Assembly: GCA_002404095.1 (NCBI GenBank)
Contig: DHJA01000296.1
Coordinates: forward strand, 1-12,882
DNA: 12,882 nucleotides
Reading direction: 5' to 3'
Source of the DNA: Planctomycetaceae bacterium UBA4732
GTDB lineage: Bacteria; Planctomycetota; Planctomycetia; Gemmatales; Gemmataceae
Every line of letters starts with the position of its first letter. Within the stretch, counting starts at the first letter, position 1. The position numbers and the translations under genes were made by a program. The notes beneath the pieces are model-generated. The model had not been told where the DNA came from and made no database searches. It saw only the letters and a list, made by a program, of their open reading frames with translations. Below, one piece after another: positions 6,534-12,882 of the stretch.

Positions 6534-6776
6534 ATGATAACATCGTCACAGATAATGCTCTACATCAAGGCCGAGCCATTTCGTCCCTTTCGCTTGCACA
6601 TGGCAAGCGGCAAGACTTTCGATGTTCGCCATCCTGAGATGGTCAAGGTTGGCAAGAACTTCGTCATGGTGTTCTCGTTCTCGTCCCGCGAGCCTGAACT
6701 CATTGAGCAATGGGAGACCGTCTCGTTGATGCTAATCGAATCCGTATCCCACCTTGACGCCGCCGTTGGAGCCTAA
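6534..6776 (+). CDS. Small PFRPF/RHPEM-family protein, copy 2
   Basis: 80 residues from ATG 6534. Motifs in order are YIKAEPFRPFRLHMASGKTF (10-29), RHPEMVKVGKN (32-42), VFSFSSREP, and the C-terminal WETVSLMLIESV. The VGKN and WETVSLMLIESV stretches are identical in copy 3, across the kinase gene, so these two may be the closest pair, although the N-terminal parts alone do not separate the pairs. There is no signal peptide or membrane helix. The alternative start at ATG 6462 overlaps the copy 1 stop by ATGA and would give 104 residues, so a translationally coupled longer form cannot be excluded. The kinase gene begins 54 bases downstream in the same direction. Function unknown. Confidence 0.85.
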   Translation: MITSSQIMLYIKAEPFRPFRLHMASGKTFDVRHPEMVKVGKNFVMVFSFSSREPELIEQWETVSLMLIESVSHLDAAVGA

Positions 6777-6830
6777 AATCGTCAGTTAATCACACGGGCG
6801 CGGCCCGCTATCCTTGAGGGCAGTGATCCC

Positions 6831-9032
6831 GTGAACAGCGGCAACTCTTTGAGCCACGGCATAATCTTCGGCCTCGCCGAGTTCGTCGTCCCGCTGCTCG
6901 TCATCCTCTTAGCTCTAATTGCGGCGGCGGCATTCGTCTGGCTCCTCAAACGGAGTGGGCAGACACGGCGGCGGGCGGCGGGCTTGATCTATGGGCAGCA
7001 GCAACTGATTCAGGCCACCCTTGCCAGCATTGGCGACGCCGTGATCGCCACCGACTCGGCCGGCCGGGTGACCTTTCTGAACCGTGTCGCCCAAGAACTC
7101 ACCCGATGGACCGCCGAAGAGGCCGCGGGCTCGCCGCTGGAGACGGTATTCCACATTGTCAACGAGCAGACGCGCCAGCCGGTCGAGAACCCGGTCCAGA
7201 AAGTCTTGCGGGAAGGCAAGGTAGTCGGACTCGCTAATCACACCGTCCTCATCGCCAAGGACGCCACGGAGCGGCCGATTGACGACAGCGCCGCCCCAAT
7301 TCGTGACGACAAAGGGCGGGTCGTACTGCCCGCCATCATGAAGGATGGGCAGTGGTCCGGCGAACTGACCTTTCGGCACTTCAGGACAGGTGCGGCGATC
7401 CCCGTCCTCTACGATCTCTTCCGGGTGGACGACCCGAAGACGGGCAAGCCGATCAACTTTGCCACCGTCACCCGTGACATCACCGAACGCAAGCGGGCCG
7501 AGGAATTGCTTCGCGAAAGAGAGGAGCGTTTCCGCGCGCTGGCCGACAACATCCCGCAGTTGGCGTGGATGGCCGACGCCGAGGGCTGGGTCGGCTGGTT
7601 CAACCAGGGCTGGCTTGAGTACACCGGCACCACGCTCGAAGAGAACCAAGGCTTGGGCTGGAAGGCAGTCCACCATCCCGATTACATCAATGACGTTTCG
7701 GAGAAGTTCGTACACCACCTCCAGGAGGGTCTGGATTGGGAAGACACCTTCCCCCTGCGCGGCAAGGACGGCCATTACCGATGGTTCCTCTCCCGCATGA
7801 AAGCCATCCGCGACGAGTCCGGGAAGGTTGTACGGTTTTTCGGCGCCAACACGGAAGTAACCGAGCAGCGGCAAATGGCGGAAGACTTGCGAATGCTAAC
7901 CGCTGAGTTGTCCGAGGCCGACCGCCGCAAGGACGAGTTCTTGGCGACGTTGGCCCACGAACTCCGCAACCCCTTGGCGCCGATCCGCAACGGCCTGGAA
8001 TTGATACGACTGGCGGGCGCCGGCGGGGAGGAACTTACGCAGACGCGCACCATGATGGACCGGCAATTGACGCATTTGGTGCGGCTGGTCGATGACCTGA
8101 TGGACGTGAGCCGCATCACCAGAGGCAAGATCGAACTGCGCAAGGAGCGAATCCAACTGGCGGCGGTGGTCAACCGCGCGGTCGAAACCAGTCGGCTGCT
8201 CATCGAGCACATGGGCCACGAACTTACGATCACGCTGCCGACGCAGCCGATCATTGTAGACGCCGACTTGACCCGACTGACTCAAGTGTTCTCGAACCTG
8301 CTGAACAACGCCGCCAAGTACAGTGAGCGGGGCGGGCACATCTGGTTGACGGTCGAACGACTGGGCAGCGACGTGACGGTTTCGGTCAAGGATGCCGGCG
8401 TCGGCATCGCCGCCGACCAGTTGCCGCGCGTCTTCGAGCTGTTCACGCAAGTGGACCGCTCGCTACATAAGTCGCAAGGCGGGCTGGGCATCGGTCTGTC
8501 GCTGGTCAAGGGGCTGGTGGAGATGCACGGCGGCCGGATCGAGGCGCACAGCGACGGGCTGGGCAAGGGGTCGGAGTTCGTCGTCCGCTTGCCTGTGGTA
8601 GTCGAGGCCTTCGTGCCGCAGGCGCCCGGCGGCCAAGAGAGTACGGCCGTTCCTAAGTCGTCGCTCCGCGTCCTCGTGGTGGACGACAACCGGGACGGGG
8701 CGGACAGCCTGGCGATGATGTTGCGAATCATGGGCAACGACGTTCGTGCCCCTTACGATGGGCAACAGGGCGTGGACTTGGCCGGGGAGTTCCGGCCGGA
8801 CGTGGTGCTGCTCGACATCGGCCTGCCGAAACTGAACGGCTACGAGGCGTGCCGGCGCATCCGTGAACAGCCGGGGGGCAATGGAGTCGTCCTCATCGCG
8901 GTGACGGGATGGGGCCAAGATGAGGACAGGCGCCGTTCGCGCGAAGCCGGGTTCGATCACCACATGGTCAAGCCGGTGGAACCGCAGAGTCTGATGAAGC
9001 TGCTGGCCGGGCTGAACGCGGTGAAGACGTGA
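6831..9032 (+). CDS. Membrane-anchored PAS hybrid histidine kinase with C-terminal receiver
   Basis: 733 residues from GTG 6831, with GAGGG at 6816-6820. One hydrophobic helix (about 11-39) is followed by RSGQTRRR, so the rest is cytoplasmic. A PAS-like region (about 55-165) runs into GQWSGELTFRHFRTGAAIPV...TVTRDITERKRAEELL (173-226), which looks like only the second half of another PAS/PAC unit. A complete PAS/PAC follows at about 231-350 (FRALADNIPQLAWM, WFNQGWLEYTG, FFGANTEVTEQR). HisKA is at about 366-430 with phosphorylated His376 in LATLAHELRNPLAPI. HATPase_c is at about 455-590: N box NNAAKY at 492-497, G1 DAGVGI at 521-526, G2 GGLGIGLSLVK at 550-560. The receiver is at 612-730: acidic pair D618/D619, phosphoacceptor D662 in LLDIGLP, T692, K714. 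All catalytic residues are present, so it should be active. Its output partner and signal are unknown. Two small paralogous genes lie on each side. A CGGGC/GCCCG mini-hairpin at 6795-6807 precedes it. Confidence 0.95.
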   Translation: MNSGNSLSHGIIFGLAEFVVPLLVILLALIAAAAFVWLLKRSGQTRRRAAGLIYGQQQLIQATLASIGDAVIATDSAGRVTFLNRVAQELTRWTAEEAAGSPLETVFHIVNEQTRQPVENPVQKVLREGKVVGLANHTVLIAKDATERPIDDSAAPIRDDKGRVVLPAIMKDGQWSGELTFRHFRTGAAIPVLYDLFRVDDPKTGKPINFATVTRDITERKRAEELLREREERFRALADNIPQLAWMADAEGWVGWFNQGWLEYTGTTLEENQGLGWKAVHHPDYINDVSEKFVHHLQEGLDWEDTFPLRGKDGHYRWFLSRMKAIRDESGKVVRFFGANTEVTEQRQMAEDLRMLTAELSEADRRKDEFLATLAHELRNPLAPIRNGLELIRLAGAGGEELTQTRTMMDRQLTHLVRLVDDLMDVSRITRGKIELRKERIQLAAVVNRAVETSRLLIEHMGHELTITLPTQPIIVDADLTRLTQVFSNLLNNAAKYSERGGHIWLTVERLGSDVTVSVKDAGVGIAADQLPRVFELFTQVDRSLHKSQGGLGIGLSLVKGLVEMHGGRIEAHSDGLGKGSEFVVRLPVVVEAFVPQAPGGQESTAVPKSSLRVLVVDDNRDGADSLAMMLRIMGNDVRAPYDGQQGVDLAGEFRPDVVLLDIGLPKLNGYEACRRIREQPGGNGVVLIAVTGWGQDEDRRRSREAGFDHHMVKPVEPQSLMKLLAGLNAVKT

Positions 9033-9153
9033 AAGACGGAAGGGGGCGTAGAAGCGAATCCGATGTTGGTATGTGCCTTTCCCGTTGTGCCTTGCCTTGG
9101 TAAACTAGACGGATGGAGACGAAATCCGCCCATCGGCCCCGGGAGAGCGAATC

Positions 9154-9393
9154 ATGATGCCGCCTTCTGAGCTTCTGAATTATCTCCGGGCGGCTCCATT
9201 TCGCCCCTTTCAGATCCGGATGGCGGGCGAGCGAACCTACGACATCCGCCATCCCGAGATGATTCGGGTCGGCAAGAACTCGCTGATCGTCTTCACCTTC
9301 GTCACGGACGAACCGGATGTTTATGACCGTTGGGAAACCGTGTCGTTGATGTTAATCGAGTCCGTCACGCAGCAGGAGTCGCTTTCCGCTTGA
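9154..9393 (+). CDS. Small PFRPF/RHPEM-family protein, copy 3
   Basis: 79 residues from ATG 9154; ATG 9157 is an equally possible start one codon later. GGGAG at 9141-9145 is the ribosome-binding site. The motifs are YLRAAPFRPFQIRMAGERTY (11-30), IRHPEMIRVGKN (32-43), VFTFVTDEPDVYDR, and WETVSLMLIESV. The usual AEPFRPF is AAPFRPF here, so the Glu is not essential to the family. It lies 121 bases after the kinase stop, in the same direction. I see no membrane or export signal. Function unknown. It shares its C-terminal 12 residues WETVSLMLIESV with copy 2. Confidence 0.85.
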   Translation: MMPPSELLNYLRAAPFRPFQIRMAGERTYDIRHPEMIRVGKNSLIVFTFVTDEPDVYDRWETVSLMLIESVTQQESLSA

Positions 9394-9480
9394 AAGCAGA
9401 TCGTCGAGAATATGAGCAAGCAACAAACATTGGCCTTTGTTAAGACGCGGGCGATTGCAGCCATGAAACTCCGAGCTAAT

Positions 9481-9485
9481 GAGGA
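9481..9485 (+). promoter_or_regulatory. Ribosome-binding site fixing the start of copy 4
   Basis: GAGGA lies 7 bases before ATG 9493, the start that aligns with the other family members. The in-frame ATGs at 9412 and 9463 would add 27 or 10 residues without counterparts in the family. Confidence 0.55.
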
Positions 9486-9492
9486 TCAGCCG

Positions 9493-9747
9493 ATGATTTC
9501 CTTTCAACGCATTGCCAGCTATGTAGGGGCCGAACCATTTCGCCCGTTTCGGATCACCACGGCCGGCGGTCGCACTTTCGAGATTCGCCACCCCGAAATG
9601 ATTCAAGTAGGACGGTCTACGATGACCATCTTCACGTTCCTTAGCGACGAGCCGAACGAAGCGAAGGAACGGGAGGTCGAAGTCTCGTTGCTGCTGACCG
9701 AGTCCGTCGAACCGTTGGGCGCACCTGCCCGTTCACAGGAGGCGTGA
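9493..9747 (+). CDS. Small PFRPF/RHPEM-family protein, copy 4
   Basis: 84 residues from ATG 9493. Motifs: YVGAEPFRPFRITTAGGRTF (10-29), EIRHPEMIQVGR (30-41), TIFTFLSDEPNEAKERE, and VEVSLLLTESVEP. The first 47 residues are closest to copy 1 (28 identities by hand count), with a shared F..I..YV.AEPFRPFRI opening and FEIRHPEMI. The C-terminal W of the other copies is lost (REVEVS replaces WETVS). The stop TGA (9745-9747) shares its last base with the rimO ATG (TGATG), and the rimO ribosome-binding site AGGAGG lies inside this gene, so the two are probably translationally coupled. Function unknown. Confidence 0.85.
   Translation: MISFQRIASYVGAEPFRPFRITTAGGRTFEIRHPEMIQVGRSTMTIFTFLSDEPNEAKEREVEVSLLLTESVEPLGAPARSQEA
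9737..9742 (+). promoter_or_regulatory. Ribosome-binding site of rimO inside copy 4
   Basis: A full AGGAGG lies 4 bases before ATG 9747. The alternative GTG at 9744 is only 1 base away from it, too close for normal initiation, so ATG 9747 is preferred. Confidence 0.6.
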
Positions 9748-11123
9748 TGAGCAAGACGCCTTCTAGCGAATCCTCCCCACGAACCTTCGCCTTCGTCACT
9801 CTCGGTTGTCCGAAAAACCTCGTGGACTCCGAGCGGATGCTCGGCAAGCTCGCCCAGGACGGCTACTCCCTCACACCCAACGCCGACGGCGCCGATGTGG
9901 TGGTCATTAATACTTGCGGCTTCATCGAGCCGGCCCGTCAGGAATCACTCGGCGTCATCCGTGAGATGCTCGAACTGAAGCGCCAGGGCCGCGTCGGCGC
10001 CGTCGTCGTGGCCGGTTGCCTTGCCGAGCGCAAGGGGGACGATCTCCTTAAGGAAGTGCCCGAGGTCGATCACATCGTCGGCGTATTCGGCCGCGAGGAG
10101 ATCACGCAGGTCGTCGGCCGCAGCCTGCTCAAGAACCGCAGCGACGAGCAACGCAGCCTCTTCCGCCCCGCCCCCGTGCGCGCCCAGGTGGACACCGAAC
10201 GGCTGCGCATCACGCCGCGTCATTATGCGTATTTGAAGATATCCGAAGGGTGCGATCGGCTTTGCACTTTCTGCGCGATCCCCGGAATGCGCGGCAAGCA
10301 CGTCACCAAGCCCATTGAGGAAGTGCTGCGCGAGGCGCGTGAACTGGCCGCCGACGGCGTGCGCGAGTTGATCGTCGTCGCCCAGGACACGACGTATTAC
10401 GGACTGGATTTATACGGCAAAGTGCGTCTGGCGGAGTTGCTGCGCGAACTGGATAAGATCGACGGCCTGGAGTGGATACGCATCCTTTACGCCTATCCGA
10501 TCCATTTTACGGATGAATTAATCGAAGTGATGGCGACGGCGAAGAAGATCGTGCCGTACCTCGACATGCCGTTGCAACACATCAACGACCCCATGTTACG
10601 GCGGATGTCGCGGCGCGTGGATCGGCTCTCGACGGAGAATCTGCTCGGCCGATTGCGGAAGGCTATTCCGAACCTGACGCTGCGGACAACGTTCATCGTC
10701 GGCTTCCCCGGTGAGACGGAAGCGGAGTTCGCGGAGCTACGCGAGTTTATGAAGGCGTTCCAATTCGAGCGCGTCGGCGTCTTCCCGTACTCGCTAGAAC
10801 CGGGCACACCCGCGGCGCGGTTGCCAGACCATATACCGGAAGAACTCAAGGCGGCGCGGCGCGATGAGTTGATGCAAATTCAGCAGGAAATCGCTTTCGC
10901 CCACGCGCAGGCGCAGATCGGCAAGGAAATTGAAGTGATCGTGGACGGCCCCGACCCGGAGGCGCCGAACTGTGTGCTGGCGCGCGGTCACGCCGACGCG
11001 CCAGAAATCGACTGCACGGTGCGCCTCAAGGGCAAAGCGCTGCGACCGGGCGACCTCGCTCGCGCCCGCATCACCGGCGCCGACGGCTATGACCTTCTGG
11101 CGCGGTCGATCAAGATCCGCTAG
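9747..11123 (+). CDS. rimO: Ribosomal protein S12 methylthiotransferase RimO
   Basis: 458 residues, near the usual 430-460. This radical SAM enzyme adds a methylthio group to the conserved Asp of ribosomal protein S12. The N-terminal UPF0004 domain carries the three auxiliary-cluster Cys: C21 (TLGCPKNLVDSE), C57 (INTCGFIEPARQES) and C91 (VAGCLAER). The radical SAM CxxxCxxC is C169-C173-C176 (EGCDRLCTFCAIPGMRGKH). VAQDTTYYGLDLYG, LDMPLQH and FIVGFPGET are typical of the family. The C-terminal TRAM domain (from about 390) includes ARGHADAPEIDCTV, where DAPEID separates RimO from the tRNA-modifying MiaB. All six Cys are present. The start overlaps the copy 4 stop by one base; pgsA follows after 15 bases. 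Confidence 0.97.
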   Translation: MSKTPSSESSPRTFAFVTLGCPKNLVDSERMLGKLAQDGYSLTPNADGADVVVINTCGFIEPARQESLGVIREMLELKRQGRVGAVVVAGCLAERKGDDLLKEVPEVDHIVGVFGREEITQVVGRSLLKNRSDEQRSLFRPAPVRAQVDTERLRITPRHYAYLKISEGCDRLCTFCAIPGMRGKHVTKPIEEVLREARELAADGVRELIVVAQDTTYYGLDLYGKVRLAELLRELDKIDGLEWIRILYAYPIHFTDELIEVMATAKKIVPYLDMPLQHINDPMLRRMSRRVDRLSTENLLGRLRKAIPNLTLRTTFIVGFPGETEAEFAELREFMKAFQFERVGVFPYSLEPGTPAARLPDHIPEELKAARRDELMQIQQEIAFAHAQAQIGKEIEVIVDGPDPEAPNCVLARGHADAPEIDCTVRLKGKALRPGDLARARITGADGYDLLARSIKIR

Positions 11124-11138
11124 CCGAAAGGGGGCGAC

Positions 11139-11741
11139 ATGAGCGCCGCGACCCCACAAGAGGCCGTAACCTGGTGGAACCTCCCCAACCAACTCACCCT
11201 CAGCCGCTTCGGCATGGCGGTGCTGCTTTTCGTCCTCATTTCCTATCAATTTTGGGCGTGTTGCTTGATCGTCTTCGTGGTTGCCGCGATTACCGATTGG
11301 CTCGACGGCTACCTGGCTCGTCGCTGGAAGATGGGCACGGCCCTCGGTCGCAACCTCGACCCCTTGGCCGACAAGGTGCTAAACTGCGGCGCCTTCATTT
11401 TCCTACTGCCATTGGGCCAAGCCGGCGGCTGGCTCCTGCCGTGGATGGTGGCGGTGATCGTGCTGCGGGAACTTATTATCACCAGTTTACGCAGCTTCAT
11501 GGAGACGGCGGGGTCGAAATTCGGCGCCGACTGGCTGGGCAAGATCAAGATGGTGTTGCAATGCGCGGCCCTTGTTGCCATCTTTATCCTGCTGACGCCG
11601 CATGAGCCGTCGCCGACCTGGACGGCGGTGTATTGGCTGACTGTCGTGCTGGTTTACGGCACGGTCATCACCACGCTGCTTAGCGGCGTGCAATACCTCT
11701 GGCGGGCCGTCACGCTGTTCGGGACGGCGCCAGGGACGTGA
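11139..11741 (+). CDS. pgsA: CDP-diacylglycerol-glycerol-3-phosphate 3-phosphatidyltransferase (PgsA-like)
   Basis: 200 residues of an integral membrane enzyme. The complete CDP-alcohol phosphotransferase signature DxxDGxxARx8Gx3Dx3D is present with D53, D56, G57, A60, R61, G70, D74 and D78. About five or six hydrophobic segments can be seen (near 24-50, 83-91, 94-113, 137-152, 160-178). The N-terminal NLPNQLTLSRF matches the PgsA start. It should make phosphatidylglycerol phosphate, the precursor of phosphatidylglycerol and cardiolipin. A different CDP-alcohol substrate cannot be excluded from the signature alone. AAAGGGGG lies just before ATG 11139. It sits 15 bases after rimO and 19 bases before the oxidoreductase, suggesting one transcript. 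Confidence 0.92.
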   Translation: MSAATPQEAVTWWNLPNQLTLSRFGMAVLLFVLISYQFWACCLIVFVVAAITDWLDGYLARRWKMGTALGRNLDPLADKVLNCGAFIFLLPLGQAGGWLLPWMVAVIVLRELIITSLRSFMETAGSKFGADWLGKIKMVLQCAALVAIFILLTPHEPSPTWTAVYWLTVVLVYGTVITTLLSGVQYLWRAVTLFGTAPGT

Positions 11742-11760
11742 CGGCGGAGGGCGAATCGCT

Positions 11761-12831
11761 ATGGCCGATTCAGGCGCTAACGACTTTGGTTTTGCGATCA
11801 TCGGCTGCGGCATGATCGCCCGCTTCCACGTGCGCGCGCTCGCGGAAGTGCCCGGCGCCCGCATCGCCGCCCTCGTCAGCCGCAACCTCGACAATGCGAA
11901 GAAACTGGCGGCCGACCTCAGCCTTGATTGTCCGACCACTACCGATCTCTCCGCGGCCCTCGCCCGGCCGGACGTACAGGCCGTCATCGTGACGACGCCC
12001 AGCGGCGCCCACTTGGAACCGGCCGTCGCCGCAGCGAATGCGGGCAAGCATGTTGTTGTCGAGAAGCCGTTGGAGATCACGGCCGAGCGCTGCGACCGCA
12101 TCATCGAGGCGTGCGACCGCAACGGCGTCCAGCTCTGCACTATCTTCCCTTCGCGCTTCGGCGATGCCAACCTGACTCTCAAAACGGCGGTGGACGCCGG
12201 ACGGTTCGGCCGGATCACGCTGGCGGAGACGACGTGCAAATGGCAGCGGCCGCAGTCGTACTACGATCAAGGCGGCTGGAAGGGCACCCAAGCGCTCGAC
12301 GGCGGCGGCGCCCTGATGAATCAGGCAATCCACAACGTCGATCTCTTATTGTGGTTAATGGGCCCAGTCACGCACGTCACTGGCTTCACGGCGACGTTGG
12401 CCCACGAGCGCATCGAAGTGGAAGACACAGCCGTGGCTTGTTTACGTTTCGCGGGAGGCGCCCTCGGCGTCATCCAGGCGACCACCAGCGTTTACCCCGG
12501 TCTACCGAAAACCATCGCCATCCACGGGGATCACGGCACGGCAGTCATCGAGCAGGACGACGTGCTGCGCTGGGACTTCACGCCGGAGACGGCCGAAGAT
12601 CGGGCGGTGAAGGAACGCTTCGCCCGCAAGGGGGGCGCGTCGGGCGGCGCCAGCGACCCTGCCGCGATCTCGCATCAAGGCCACGCCCGCCAGTTGGCTG
12701 ACTTTGTTCGCGCGGTCCGCCGCGGCGTTAAGCCATTTGTGGACGGACGCGAAGGACGCCGATCGGTGGAGGTGATTGAGGCGATTTATCGCTCGGCTCG
12801 CACGGGACGAACCGTGGAACTTATTCACTAA
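11761..12831 (+). CDS. Gfo/Idh/MocA-family NAD(P)-dependent oxidoreductase
   Basis: 356 residues. The N-terminal Rossmann fold has FAIIGCGMIARFHVRAL (GxGxxA at 15-20) and VIVTTPSGAHLEPA. The family hallmark EKP is at 101-103 (VVVEKPLEIT), with catalytic Lys102. The C-terminal domain has GGWKGTQALDGGGALMNQAI and then H191-NVDLL, giving the expected Asp180/His191 pair. These enzymes oxidise or reduce sugars, inositols or nucleotide sugars. The YYDQGGWKGT and GGGALMNQAIH stretches recall nucleotide-sugar dehydrogenases of the WlbA/WbpB kind, but the substrate cannot be fixed from this sequence. Planctomycetes typically carry many family members, and most of those have Tat signals; this one has none, so it is cytoplasmic. 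GGAGG at 11746-11750 precedes ATG 11761. It is the last gene of the rimO-pgsA run. Confidence 0.92.
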   Translation: MADSGANDFGFAIIGCGMIARFHVRALAEVPGARIAALVSRNLDNAKKLAADLSLDCPTTTDLSAALARPDVQAVIVTTPSGAHLEPAVAAANAGKHVVVEKPLEITAERCDRIIEACDRNGVQLCTIFPSRFGDANLTLKTAVDAGRFGRITLAETTCKWQRPQSYYDQGGWKGTQALDGGGALMNQAIHNVDLLLWLMGPVTHVTGFTATLAHERIEVEDTAVACLRFAGGALGVIQATTSVYPGLPKTIAIHGDHGTAVIEQDDVLRWDFTPETAEDRAVKERFARKGGASGGASDPAAISHQGHARQLADFVRAVRRGVKPFVDGREGRRSVEVIEAIYRSARTGRTVELIH

Positions 12832-12852
12832 CCCGACGCGCAAGACCACGCA

Positions 12853-12882
12853 CCCCGGGCGAACGTACTCGTGAGTCCGGGG
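12853..12882. repeat. Palindromic element at the window edge, possible terminator
   Basis: CCCCGG (12853-12858) and CCGGGG (12877-12882) are exact inverted arms, and an inner ACTC-GT-GAGT palindrome lies directly inside the right arm (12867-12876). It starts 22 bases after the oxidoreductase stop, which suits a terminator or another intergenic repeat. The window ends at the last arm base, so a following T-tract cannot be judged. Confidence 0.45.

Noticed and set aside
6915..7874. A 319-codon open frame on the - strand opposite the kinase
   Set aside because: It is fully antisense to intact PAS domains and has no family resemblance.
9099..9106. GGTAAACT before copy 3, also at 203-210 before the cytochrome gene, as a shared promoter motif
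   Set aside because: Only two short matches, with no matching -35 element at a fixed distance; chance cannot be excluded.

Overview
The window is about 12.9 kb of GC-rich bacterial DNA (roughly 60% GC by eye) that looks like a planctomycete chromosome, most like the Gemmatales/Gemmataceae or relatives. The reasons are a secreted c-type cytochrome with a planctomycete-style N-terminal haem motif, an HpnE-type squalene enzyme, many short GTAGGGGCGGGG palindromic repeats between genes, and a small PFRPF/RHPEM protein family that I associate with planctomycete genomes. This taxonomic call is inference; there is no rRNA in the window. All protein genes are on the + strand. The only gene found on the - strand is a tRNA.

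Layout. 1-300: no gene, but palindromic repeats and a 13-bp inverted repeat. 301-2058: a two-haem cytochrome c-like protein whose signal peptide is interrupted by an in-frame TAA at 313-315. It is flanked by inverted copies of the same repeat (33-76 and 2065-2108). 2228-3382: a secreted protein of unknown function with a two-part architecture. 3449-3476: a strong hairpin terminator shared by convergent transcription units, then tRNA-Asn(GUU) on the - strand (3523-3594). 3733-5127: hpnE (hydroxysqualene dehydroxylase). 5178-6131: nadA (quinolinate synthase).

6208-9747 is the accessory-looking part: two small paralogous genes, a 733-residue membrane-anchored PAS/PAS hybrid histidine kinase with a C-terminal receiver, then two more small paralogues of the same family. 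The last copy overlaps the start of rimO by one base (TGATG). The four copies share an N-terminal PFRPF motif, a central RHPEM motif and a C-terminal VSxxLxExV motif. Their function is unknown to me. They are the best candidate here for an undescribed module, possibly tied to the kinase they surround.

9747-12831 is a compact housekeeping run: rimO (ribosomal protein S12 methylthiotransferase), pgsA-like CDP-alcohol phosphatidyltransferase and a Gfo/Idh/MocA-family oxidoreductase, with gaps of 15 and 19 bases that suggest one operon. The window ends in another short palindromic element.

Functionally the genes cover squalene-lipid synthesis, NAD synthesis, ribosome modification and phospholipid synthesis. 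The two secreted proteins at the left and the kinase/small-protein cluster are the parts not explained by housekeeping roles.
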